A stretch of 64,000 nt of DNA, from the NCBI GenBank assembly GCA_031216915.1, contig CM062295.1, positions 179,442,927 to 179,506,926 of the forward strand, written 5' to 3'. The translations under genes were made by a program, and so were the position numbers. The stretch comes from Pictodentalium vernedei. Its lineage: Eukaryota > Mollusca > Scaphopoda > Dentaliida > Dentaliidae. Each line of letters starts with the position of its first letter. The first letter of the stretch is position 1. Of this stretch, positions 44,106 to 56,211 are shown one piece after another. The notes beneath the pieces were generated by a model. That model saw only the letters and a list, made by a program, of their open reading frames with translations. It searched no databases and was not told the origin of the DNA.

Positions 44106-45187
44106 CTGCATAACTCAATCAATCCCCCAATGAAAAGCTAGACAAACTGTAAACAATAACCTCACTGAATATTAAATGCATCGTGTGACAAAATGGTGCG
44201 ACTTGATTGGTCAGTATGTGCACTACGTATTGCGAGTTGTAAATAGTAGAAAATATCATTATGTGACGTTTTGTTTTCTGACCAATCTTTTTACTCCCAA
44301 CATTTACCGAAAATAAGCATGGGTTGAAAACGCATGAACTTCTGCAAATGTATTCCCATTGTCAGCGTTAATTAAAATGACACGACAGTTTGCAGGTATA
44401 CTGTTCACACCTCATTTGTGTATTTTAATCAGTGTAATGAAATCTCGAATCTATTTTCTTGAAAATTACAGAAGAGCAAAAAAGAGAGCTTCTTGTTTCC
44501 AATTTAGAAGCATGAAAAAGCATGATTACAACAGCGCTCCTCAAATCAACAGCACTGATTAATTTATTGTGTAAATGAATGATTTTTCACCTGAATTTCT
44601 CCTCATTGGTCCTTAATCTTACTCAATTACCAGCTCTCAAATGTGAAAACCTATGCAAATATTGCTCTGAAAATCCTCAAAATATCCCTGAGATGCAACG
44701 AAATTGGGGTTTTGGGACCCACAAATTAAAATTTTTTCACACACAGACCGAACCATGATCGGCCTGTCATAACAGCGACTCTGCGCTGCCCCATTATATG
44801 GCCTCATTCATTTTCCCCTAGCAGAAACACTGTATATGTTTAATTTTAATTTCAGTGGGTATACTTGAAATGCAAAAAATATTAACCCTTTCAACACTTG
44901 TGCCTTGGATGGAATCATCTCACACAAAACTGTCTGTGGCAAAATGAGCAAGTTCATTCTGCATTTCAAGGGAGGTTCAGTAATAATTTAATCCTACAGC
45001 TCTGTAGAGCTGTAGAATCAAATTATTACAGATCCTCGCTGTAGATTCATTGTTCATGTCGTCTGGTCATCCACTGACAAATTTTTCTTCTTATTATACA
45101 TTTCAATTTGAAAGAGTTCATATAGACATTAATCATTTAACAGTACATTTCTACCATTTATTACTTTTAGTTGGTAGTGGCACAGAT
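44106..45187. other. Intronic sequence with small hairpins
   Basis: No exon recognised. A perfect hairpin at about 44990-45035 pairs AATTTAATCCTACAGCTCT with its complement. A GATTGGTCAG../..CTGACCAATC inverted pair spans 44196-44287. Confidence 0.4.
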
Positions 45188-45497
45188 ATTATAAATTTAA
45201 AGTAATTTGTATATTTTTTATACTTATCAATGGTCCAGACTAGCTGGTGCAAACTCCAAGTTATCAAGGGCCAAACACAAATTCCCAATCCCCAAAATTT
45301 GCTTGCAAAACCGAAAATTAATAGTCCTATCTAGTCCTCCATACTTTTACTCTCCACACATGTGCAGCCGCCAGGAAGTGACCGGAATTGACGCCAACAT
45401 CATTCTTTGTAGAAAGAGTACTACATAATAACTCAGCGGGGAGGTATGAGTGCCCACTCATGGGAGGGCCATACCCGTCTGGACCATTGGTAAGTAT

Positions 45498-46264
45498 AAA
45501 CAAGCCAAGACCAATACCGGGTCTGGACCTGCGTTGCTGCATGCAATTGAATCAGCAAACAGGAAGTGGCTGCACGGCAGATCTGAAAATTGCATACACA
45601 ATACAACTAATCATTATCAGGCTCCAGATGAAATATAAAATCAATACCTTGCATAGAAGCCGAGAAAAGTTTGACGAAAAATTTCAATGTTCAATGGGTA
45701 CAGTAAAACTTCAGAGTATCGGCAAACAGGAAGTGGCTGCACGGCAGATCTGAAAATTGCTTACACGATACAACTCATCATTATGAAGCAGCAGACCAAA
45801 TATAAAATCAATCCCTTGCATAGAAGCTGAGAAAACCTTGACGGAAAATTTCAATGTTCAGTGGTACAGTAAGATTTCAAAGTATCGGCACACAGGAAGT
45901 GGCTGCACGGCAGATCTGAAAATTGCTTACACGATACAACTCATCATTATGAAGCAGCAGACCAAATATCAAATCAATCCCTTGCATAGAAGCCGAGAAA
46001 CCCTTGACGGAAAATTTCAATGTTCAGTGGGTACAGTAAAATTTCAAAGTATCGGCAAACAGGAAGTGGCTGCACGGCAGATCTGAAAATTGCTTACATG
46101 ATACAACTCATCATTATGAAGCAGCAGACCAAATATAAAATCATTCCCTTTCATAGAAGCCAAGAAAACTTTGACGGAAAAAGTGTTTCGGATGGACGGA
46201 CGGATGGACTGACGGATGGAGTCGAGCGGTTACTAGACCTGCTTCGCCGATGGCGACGCAGGTA
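45498..46264. mobile_element. Pearl-like element inserted in the internal repeat of DIRS C
   Basis: About 3.6 units of 167 bp (AGGAAGTGGCTGCACGGCAG, GATACAACTCATCATTATGA, CTTGCATAGAAGC). These are followed by a GGATGGACGGACGGATGGAC tract and CCTGCTTCGCCGATGGCGAC. The ends share CCTGCGT(T/C)GC in opposite orientation. The host sequence GTAAGTATA..AAAAATATACAAATTAC is interrupted at this point. Confidence 0.72.
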
Positions 46265-48256
46265 AAAATATACAAATTACTTTAAATTTATAATATTTTT
46301 ATACTATAAACCAATGGCCAAGACTAGCTGAATCGTAAAAAGGCGGAGGGCCTAGGACTTCAGAATTAGTAGACCAACATAGTTCCAAGCCTGTAATCAA
46401 AGGTGAAAGGAAATTAAATTTAAAAGGAATTACATGTATGTTTCTCTATACAGTAATAGAGAACACATATCATAAATAAGGAACCAAATTCAAGTAATTC
46501 CGTATACTTAGTATGAAGACTATGCTAATTGGATGAAACAAGTTCCCAATTTTTAAGCCCAGTCTGGACTAAGCCCCAAAAATTAGGATGGCGTATTTGA
46601 GAGAGGTTATCACCCACAAACATATGCCATATACAATAAAACACAAGCTGTATCCAGGATATAATCTGCAGACAAAACAGCTTCACTCATAGATACACAC
46701 TTATCAAGCCAGAGGAGAGGTAAAAAAAATCCCCCCCCCCCCTTTTTGAAGGAATCTTCTTCAAAAAGAAAGAGGGGAGTGCTCTGGAATTAGCGGGTAC
46801 CAAATAACAATATAAATATTCGTCAAACAGGCACCCAGGTATTAATAATTATTAATAAAATGGTGCTTAATGCCACTTCAGAAGCTAAGGTTATTGCAGT
46901 GATCCCGGTAATTAATATCGCCCGCTTGTAAGTAGACAGGTCGAAAACTGGTGATATAATATATAACATACACATGTCCAATAGAATCACAATGGACGAT
47001 CTCTGGAGAGTAAACACACTTCTGAGGTAACCCACAGACGACCCCATTCAGGTGTACAATAAATTCAAATAAATAACACTCCCAGGCATGTTCTATCTGA
47101 TATCTATGCTCCCAAAAACATGCGAATATACGAGAGTGTAAAGACAAGTTGTATTCGATTGGGTACCGAAATTAATAGAAACCTGGATCTAGAAATGGAA
47201 CAACTCGAGCTATGATGATTAACAGACTTGTCACAGACTGCCCCCGAAATAATTCATTGTTTCTAAGATCCATAACATACAATAATGCATCTGCCTAATA
47301 ATGCATTTATTATGTGCGTGAGCATTGAAATCCCACAGGTAATCATCTGAATACCAGTTAACTGACTAGACAGCCTCCCAGGTACCCAAAGGCTAGCAAT
47401 TTATTGATGATGAATCATATGCTCGTATATGACATATAGACGAACAACCACATGAAACCAACCAACTAAAAAGTGTGTGCCCATGAGGTTGGCCAAGAAC
47501 ACGACCCAGCTGTCAATTGAGAAGTTATGAAATGCATGTTTATACTTAAATGCATACGAGGCTTACGGGAAGAAAACTATGTCTTGCATGGTAATCACCT
47601 CTTAACACATTGGGGGTGGGGAGGGGGGATTCAAAATCATATTGAGCCCCCATCACCTGCATTACTTGAATTGTTCTTGTGTTAATCATCAAATAGTATA
47701 GGAACCGCAAGGCTCCTTCACGTCTGACCAACTCAATAATGCCACTAAGGGCGGAGAAGGACATGATGAACAAATACACCGTATTTACATAATAACACAC
47801 CAAACCATACCGGTTTGAAGAGAAAAACCTCCTCTAACAAACGGTATCATGTCCGATAGGACAACTAACTCAGCCTAGATGAAGCAGCTAAAGGTCTTCC
47901 TGTACATGAAGACCATTAAAAGCTGATAACTGAGGCCCTAGAAGCGCACTAGGGAGACTTACAATGCTAGCCATAGTTTATAAGTCTTCATCTATGTGAA
48001 GACAGATATATCTGTGTAAGTTGCGACCCTGAAGGTTCACTTAATGGAGACTTACAGTTATCGTCGTGCAAAGTAGGGAATGAAGAGCCGCTATATAAAC
48101 AGCCCTGAATTCCCAAAGAGACCGCAGTCCCAAGAGATAATAAATTCAGTTATGCCACTGAAAAAATCTCACTCAAGATTTTAGCTAGGTTACTATGGTG
48201 TAACAATAAGACTCAAGTCTATGACACCTAGGAAAAGCAAATCGAAAAGGGGGGGG

Positions 48257-48840
48257 GGGGGAGAAACTACATCCTCCCCACAAAGAAGCTTGTCTCGTCG
48301 ACCTCAATTGTTCCCTTCAATAAGAGAGCCTTTACCTCCACTAGAAGCGACTCTCTTTGAAAGGAACCTCCATGATTAATGTCCTGTTTCTCGTGAAGTT
48401 GATAATCTTCCGTAAACTGGCAAGCAATAGAGGTCATGTCCATCACCTGTATGACTTACAATGCTTATGAGAGGAGAAACTACGTCCTCCCCATGAAGAA
48501 GCTCGTCTCGTCAACCTCAATTGTTCCCTTCAATAAAAGAGCCTTTACCTTCACTAGAAGTGACTCTCTTTGAAAGGAACCTCCGTGATTAATGTCCAGT
48601 TTCTCATGAAGTTGATAATCCTCTGTAAACTGGCAAGCAATAGAGGTCATGTCCATCACCTGTATGACTTACAATGCTTATGAGAGGAGAAACTATGTCC
48701 TCCCCATGAAGAAGCTCGTCTCGTCGACCTCAATTGTTCCCTTCAATAAAAGAGCCTTTACCTTCACTAGAAGTGACTCTCTTTGAAAGGAACCTCCGTG
48801 ATTAATGCCCAGTTTCTCGTGAAGATGATAACCTTCCGTT
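48257..48840. repeat. Local triplication inside DIRS C
   Basis: Three units of about 213 bp, each with CCTCAATTGTTCCCTTCAAT and GTGACTCTCTTTGAAAGGAA. Confidence 0.65.
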
Positions 48841-51800
48841 AATCATCGGCCTAGGGGTGTCTGATCCATAGCCTTGATCAGACCTATACCCCTTTCTCAA
48901 GTCGCTATAATGACGACTTCCAGAGTAAATATAAGAGGGTTATTGTACCCTTGCAAGACATTCTCATGATGCTTTCTTAGAAGCAGAACGGCCTCGCTTA
49001 CCTCCAGTCTGCTGAAGTGTGTTGATGAGAGAGCAACTTCAATAGCAGAGCACTGAAACTTCTTGTAGCCTGCACATATATCAACGCAAGCTTGTTGTCA
49101 AATAGTATATTTCCAATAACCGGAGCGACTCGGAGAGAGCTTTTCACCTTGTCATCTATAAGTGATGACGACACAAGGGCAGCATCACGTCTTACCAACT
49201 CCAAATTCACTGTCCATTCGGAGTTGTACGCGGCATACATGACTGCCCTGGAAAGAACTCTAGTGAGGAACCACGTCCTCATATTTCTTTCCATTGAGAC
49301 GTTGCGCCATAGCTCTGGTAAGGTGATCTGCTTAGGGCATTGTGCCCAGATTTGCTCTTTTCAATAAAATAGCACATTCCATTATTTCCAAGCATATATT
49401 AAATGATGCAGGTAGGGACCTATTTTCATCCCCGGCCACCAAATTCGGCAGCAGTGTGGAAGAAGCGCCCCAAACGACAAGCGTGAATGGGCGTCCCAAC
49501 TCACTAAAGTTTCTCGCACCAAAAAAAGTTGACGCCAACTACGGACGGAAAGGAGAAGGTTCTCCAGCTTGCAGTCTGCTCCAGTCCTCGCAGAGTGTTC
49601 CATTTTAGGCATCCATCCCTTATCGTGCAAATCCATGGAAGAAGAGGAAGCCGTAACCACACCTGACCCCGGCTGAAGTGTGGGAGAAGCATCACGACTC
49701 GTCACATAGGATGGATGCTCCTCCTCATTGAAGTTTCTTACAACACAAAACAGTCGTCCCCGACTGTTAATGGGATGAAAAAACGCTCTGCACTCTCGAT
49801 CTGTCCCCAGATCTCGTAGAGTATCCCGCTTAGAAACTTCTAGGCTTAATCCTCTTTCGTGCACTTCCATGTAAGTAGAAGAAGCCATAACTGCCCCCAG
49901 CTCCAGCTGCAGTGTGGAAGGAATGTTTCGATGCATGTTCCAACTCAATAAGGTTTCTCACAATGGACACAGTCAGCCCCAACTGTTAACAGAACTGAGA
50001 GGGTTCTCTAATCAGTGATCTGACCCCAGATCTAGCCAAGCATACCGTAGAGAAACTTCAGGCTTCTACTACATGCACAATTGACCGGACCAAGCCCAGC
50101 ACTGTCCGACAGCTCACACTGGAGTCTGCTCTTACATTAGTTGGGATGCTGCTAATAGCTGTGCAACTGCAACAGCAAGTCTGTTCCTGAGGCTTGAGGA
50201 GCTGTGGTCTTCTGTTTATCCCACCGCTTGCTGCTCCCTGGACGAAGATCCAGAGATAGATCTCTTCTCCAAGCATCCCGTTGATCGATGCCTCGGCTCA
50301 CTAGCTATCGGATGATCTGACTTCAAGTGGGAAGAAAGGCTCCATCTTTGCGCAGCTGACTGGTTATCTGAAGTCGGGTAGCTAGCCTGCGGTCACGTGT
50401 GCTTTAATAATGTGGTGGAGGAAGCCATGACTGAAGCCAACCCCGGCTGCAGACTAGATGGAGCGTCCAAGTGGTGGGCGGATGTATGCTCGGTCTCGTG
50501 CAAGTTTCCAACCAGAAAACTTCATTTCGGCTTGTGAAACGTAGAGGAGGAAGCCATGACTGAAGCCAACCCCGGCTGCAGACTAGACAGAGCGTTCCGA
50601 GCGGTGGGTGGACATATGCTCCGGCTTGTGCAAGTTTCTCATATCAACATTTGGCCCCAAATGTTGTTAGGTTAGAGAGGGGCTTCTCCCGCTCGCGGTC
50701 TATTAGATTTCGCCAAGTACAAGAAACTTGCTGACTTCCTCCCTATTTGCTCCCTATTTCTGTCGTCACTGGGTGAGCTTATTTATATTTAAGTGCTCAC
50801 TCTACCCACATCCACACTTCCTTCAAACCGCAATGGACTTACCCGGAGTCACGGCTCCCACAGATGGAGTAACCGCTTCACCAGTCGAGCTAGCTGCTTG
50901 CAAGTGATCAAGACCCTTAACAAAAGGCCTTAACCCTTGCAATCATGAGCACTGCAGCTAGCTCTATTTTCTCAACAGAGCGCGACGACGGTAGCACACT
51001 TTGGATGGGTGTCACAATATCATCACCATTTTCATGTTCCTCTGAAATAGAAACTGAAAAAATGAATTATAACGCGGTGAGTGGCCTGGCCTCAGAGCCT
51101 CACCGCCAACAACGTACAGCGACACCCGTCTCCAACATTAGTCCTCCCAGTAAACACAAGAATGACAAGAGTCTGCAGGAGTGCATCGACTAAAGTCGAT
51201 ATCAGTCCTCCAAACTCCACAACAAAATAAATAATTAAGATACATGAATAATAGCAATCAAAATTAAATTCAAAATATTTTATGAAATTTTTTTTTAGAG
51301 CCTAAGTGTGGACAAAATCCAAATTTATTGAGCTACACTACCAGAATAATAATCCATGTATCCTACAGTAATTCTACAGTAATAGAATATAAAATACTAC
51401 CTATATATGAGGACATTGTCAATGTAAACAACATCAATGAAAAAACAGGAAACAAGACATCAGGCACACAAAAAGGCCCAAAGTCAGAAACCAATTAAAT
51501 GCTACCAGATGCAAAGCTATATCTTCATATAAAGAAAAAACGATACATCGGATAGAAGATGCAAGACTAAATGATCTAACACACCTAGGGTGAGGACGTA
51601 ACCATGGGGAAAAACAGAATAAATATTCTGTAATACATGTTAAACTCACAAGAAATTTAATAAACAATTTCAATAAAAAATAGCCAAAAAAGCTTAAGAG
51701 TTTAACAGGAAGGGTTCATGGAAGGATAGGAAAGGAATACTTAACAAACAGTGGAATAATCATTTTCACAAATGATGATGTCAGGCGTATGTCCCGAAAT

Positions 51801-52611
51801 TGGGAAACATGAAATAATTTTATAATTATTATAAAGTTACAGCCCTGAATGTCTAAAACCCCCGTTGAACACTTCCATCATCCAATAACAGCCTTGGATC
51901 CACCAATTCTTGCATTGATTTGTGTCTGGCATCCTTAAAAAAGGAGATTTTAAAGCACAGATGTCAGTTCATTGTTGCTGACTTTAGGGCCAAACAAAGA
52001 ATGATGTTTGCGCCAATTCTGGTCATTTCCTGGCGGCTGGGCATGTGCAGAGAGTAAAAGTATGGAGGACCAGATAGGACTTTTAATTTTCGGTTTTGCA
52101 AGCAAATTTGGGGGATTGGGGGGGGGGGGGGGGTTCAAAATTTGTGTTTGGCCCTTGATAACTTTGAGTTTGCACCAGCTGGTCTGGGCCATTGGTTTAT
52201 AGTATAAAAATATAGGGAATATGAGAAGCAATTGTTTTGCCACCAAAAATTTGTCAGAAATGCTTGAGTTTTGTCAAGCCTAAGCTTCGGGATAAAGTGA
52301 GAGCCCACTCTAAATATAATAGGGACACACCATACAATTTTCTGCAGAAACTAGAAAGCAAAGCACTGTCAGTTGCATCTTTAGTTAGTAATTTAAAATA
52401 AAATTTGAGAATGTCACTAAATTCTGCCAAATAAACCCCAAATTAGGTGAGATCTGGACATATAAACCTAAAGATCTTCATATGGATTGATATATATCTG
52501 TATAGACAGACAGACAGACAGACAGACATGGGAATCAATGAATGCTCATTGTGGTGTGTTGGGGGATATAAATATTTGGTGAAGACCATGTGCTCAGAAG
52601 AATTTAATAGA

Positions 52612-55265
52612 ACACAAGAGGCACAAATGGGCCTTAATTGCTCACCTGATAAAATAGTTTAAAGAAAGATTTATGGTCACGATCAACATCTACATGTTCA
52701 CATAGCTAATCTACTTTAGCAAGCGAAGTGGGGGTTGGGGGGGGGGGGGGGGTAAGAAGGGTGTGTTGGATAAATTGTTGGGTTTTTTTTGCATAAAATC
52801 ACTCAAACCCCTTGAACTCATTGTGAAGCAAATAGAAACAAGAGCGCACGTATCGCTGAAGCAATACAATGTCCCCTACCGGACCAATGAGCATTAATAA
52901 TTACACAAATGTTATAACCTAGATGCGATCAGCATGAATTCCGTTGAAGCGTTTCCCAAAAAAGGTCTGGAAAAGTGATATTTTGGTGCTTTTCCATATT
53001 TCCAAGGGCCATAACTCACACAAGAATAATGCAATCAGCATGAAACTCAAACTTGATCTGTAAGTCATCGTTCTACAGTAGGTTACCAAGAATGAAATCA
53101 TTCAGTTGAAGCATTTCCAAAAAAAGTCCAGAAAACTGAAGTATGACTGACAGACAGACTGATGGATGGACAGAGTGCAAATGAAACTTGATCTTCAAGT
53201 CATCGTTCTATGATAGGTTACCAAAAATGAAATTGAAGAGTTTCCAAAAAAAAGTCTGGAAAACTGATATTTTGGTGCTTTGCCATATTTCCAAGGGCCA
53301 TAACTTACACAAGTTAAGGCAATCAGCATGAAACTCAAACTTGATCTGTAAGTCATCGTTCTATAGTAGGTTACCAAAAATGAAATCATTCCGCTGAAGC
53401 GTTTCCAAAAAAAGTCAGGAAAACTGACATTTTGGCACTTTTCCATATTTCCAAGGGCCATAACTCACACAAGAATAATGCAATCAGCATGAAACTCAAA
53501 CTTGATCTATATGTCATCATTCTATAGTAGGTTACCAAGAATGAAATCATTCGGTTGAAGCAGCATTTCCAAAAAAAGTCTGGAAAACTAAAGTATGACT
53601 GACAGACTGACTGACAGACTGACAGATGGATGGACAGTGTAAATGAAACTTGATCTGTAAGTCATCGTTCTATAGTAGGTTACCAAAAATGAAATCATTC
53701 CGTTGAAGCGTTTCCAAAAAAAGTCCGGAAAACTGATATTTTGGCACTTTTCCATATTTCCAAGGGCCATAACTCACTCAAGAATAAGGCAATCAGCATG
53801 AAACTCAAACTTGATCTGTAAGTAATCGTTCTATAGTAGGTTACCAAAAATAAAATCATTCTGTTGAAGCGTTTTCAAAAAAACTTCAGAAAACTGATAT
53901 TTTGGCGCTTTTCCATATTTCCAAGGGCCATAACTTACACAAGAATAATGCAATCAGCATGAAACTCAAACTTGATCTGTAATTCATCGTTCTATAGTAG
54001 TTTACCAAAAATGAAATCATTCCACTGAAGCGTTTCCAAAAAACTCCGGAAAACTGATATTTTGGTGCTTTTCCATATTTCCAAGGGTAGTAACTCACAT
54101 AAGAATAATACAATCAGCATGAAACTCAAACTTGATCTGTAAGTCACCGTTGTATAGTAGTTTACCAAAAATGAAATCATTCCGTTGAAGCGTTTCCAAA
54201 AAAAAAACTCTGGAAAACTAAAGTGTGACTGACAGACTGACAGACTGATGGATGGACAGAGTGCAAACCTATAGTCCCCTCCAGCGATGCCGGTAGGGGA
54301 CTAAAAAATCACTTTCCCAGCGAGATCAAGTGGGTGAAAGTTTTGCTTTTGTTTTTGGGTGGGTTTTTTGGCATAAAATCACTCAAAGTCTTGTTCTCAA
54401 GCAAAATAAAAAAATTGCCCACTGCACCCTCCCCCGCCCTCCTCCTGGCCTCAAGTGGGCTGGGGGATCACCAACTGAACAACTGTTAGTCTTATGTACT
54501 CAAATTTACATCTCACTCAAGTTAACTTCATTCAGCTCTGTCATGCACATGCAGAGTTCATTTAAACAAATAGTAAATTCTTCATTGTGATAAATTTCAA
54601 ACCCATCTGGTGCCCATCAAAATCAGTCAAGCTTAACACTCTGAACAAACTTTAAGTTTGGAGTCTTAGTAACACTATATACAAAATATCAAATAGATCT
54701 TTGAAGAATATCCCACTCATAGGATCCCCAAATAATAACCCAGAGACTTGTTTTGAACAAACCTTAATCTGACCCTCTAAGGATGTTATATACAAGTATC
54801 AAAAGATTCTTATTGGTAGTTCTGGAGAAGATTTTTTTTTTAAATATTTCTCATATTACAATAAGTTAAATTTCGGGCTCCCACGGGTAGCTCAAATATG
54901 ACTCCAGGATCTTGGTTTGAGCAAACTTTAATGAGAACCTCTTAAGATTGCTGCATACTAAATATCGAAAAATTCTGACTAGTGGATCTGCTGAAAAAAA
55001 AACTTTTTAAAGGAATTTCTCCATATTGCACTAAACTGTATAAACTGAAATTTGGGTTGCAATAGGGAGCCCAAATAGAAGCCTGGGGACTTGATTGTAA
55101 CATACTGGAATCTGAACTCATTAAGAATGCTGCAAACCAAATATCAAAAGATTCTGACTGCTAGATCTCAAGAAGAAGGTTTCCTCATACTGCACCGAGT
55201 TAAAATTCTGGATCCCCATGAAATCTAAACTTCCTAAGGATGCTGCATATCAGATATCAAAAGAA
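52612..55265. mobile_element. Second CTCACCTGA-type tandem-repeat element, with nested insert
   Basis: The left end is ACACAAGAGGCACAAATGGG then CTCACCTGAT. The right part (54600-55265) has diverged units with AACCCAGAGACTTGTTTTGA and TGGTAGTTCTGGAGAAG. The sequence GCATAAAATCACTCAAA occurs on both sides of the element nested at 52835-54303. The right end is not clear. Confidence 0.5.
52835..54303. mobile_element. Pearl/Helentron-like element, GTCCCCTACCGG ends
   Basis: The left end is ATGTCCCCTACCGG; the right end is its complement CCGGTAGGGGAC after a CAGCGATG box. The core units carry CCATATTTCCAAGGGCCATA, CAATCAGCATGAAACTCAAA and CAT(C)GTTCTATAGTAGGTTACC. Internal GACTGACAGACTGATGGATG tracts occur three times, so the array looks partly re-duplicated. 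Confidence 0.7.
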
Positions 55266-55785
55266 ATCTAAAAATAATAAAATTTTAATGGTGATTTTTG
55301 TGTGTTTTGTAGGGTGGATTTTGGATGATGAAGCATGTGAAAGGTAAAGGGAAAAATGCCCACTTTGTTTTGGATGGAATTCAAACTAAATAATATCAAC
55401 TAAATACAGTGAAGTCTCTTGAATGGATGTTCTCATATTAAATAACTCTGTAAATTGAATATAACTTTCAAACACCAGACCATTTTCCATACCTGCATTA
55501 CAAATTTAATCTGTAAATAGATTATAAACTTCTGATTACTCAATAAAAAAAATCTTGTGATCTATGAAAGAATTACTCTGTCAACCACTGAATGTCCCAT
55601 GTTTATACAGCTAATCAGCAGCAATAAAAGCATTTAATCAATTTATTATACGACAGAAAAAATCTGGTAATTTAATTGGCTAAAACACTCATCAGAAGTG
55701 TTGATAGCAGCACCCCACTATTTCTGATCTATTCTATTTTTATCGAAATCGAGTTGATATTTCACCGCCATGTCTTTGTTGTCCA

Positions 55786-56140
55786 TATTTATTTATTGGT
55801 GTTTAAGGTCACATATTTCTGCTCAATGGCTAATCAAGACCAAGACAGTTTTACAGGTGGAGGAAGCCGGAGTACCCAGAGAGAACCACCGAGCAATGGT
55901 GAACAACTGTCAGCTCCCCAACATACCAACTCCACACAAGCAGGGTTAGCATTGGTTGAAGACAGGTGAACCATCAACATGCAGTACGCCTTAGTACACA
56001 ACACCACCATACCCCCACTTGGGCAATGAGAGTGAAGTGTCTTACCCGAGAACAACGTGGTTGCCGCAGGTGGGATTCGAACTGAGGACCTCTTGGCTTG
56101 CAGCCTGCACCTCTATAATACTGAGCCACCGTGCCCCCCC
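55786..56140 (-). mobile_element. tRNA-derived SINE, full-length copy
   Basis: The same family as 14035-14395: box B-like GGTTCGAATCCCACCTGC complement, GGAGAGAACCACC complement and a GTTTAAGGTCACATA tail. It has a target-site duplication TTGTTGTC(C/T)AT on both sides (ends near 55786 and 56141-56151). Confidence 0.82.
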
Positions 56141-56211
56141 TTGTTGTCTATAAATAGGTCAGGTGAGTTGATATAAGGATTCCAAATACCTGTTTGTAAT
56201 AAAAATAACTA

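Larger units (their letters stand above)
45188..52211 (-). mobile_element. DIRS-type retroelement C, fossil
   Basis: Same subfamily as element A: inverted ends with AGACTAGCTGGTGC on the left and the complement of CAGACCAGCTGGTGC on the right, and an internal complementary region split by a later insertion (45498-46264). Mainly Gag-like pieces are recognisable on the minus strand; a recombinase part is not. Broken, with well over ten breaks, and old. It also contains a locally repeated block at 48257-48840 of about 213 bp per unit. Confidence 0.8.

Noticed and set aside
49382-49948. A 188-codon minus-strand frame as a host gene
   Set aside because: It lies inside DIRS C in its Gag-like zone, shows internal duplication and matches no host family.
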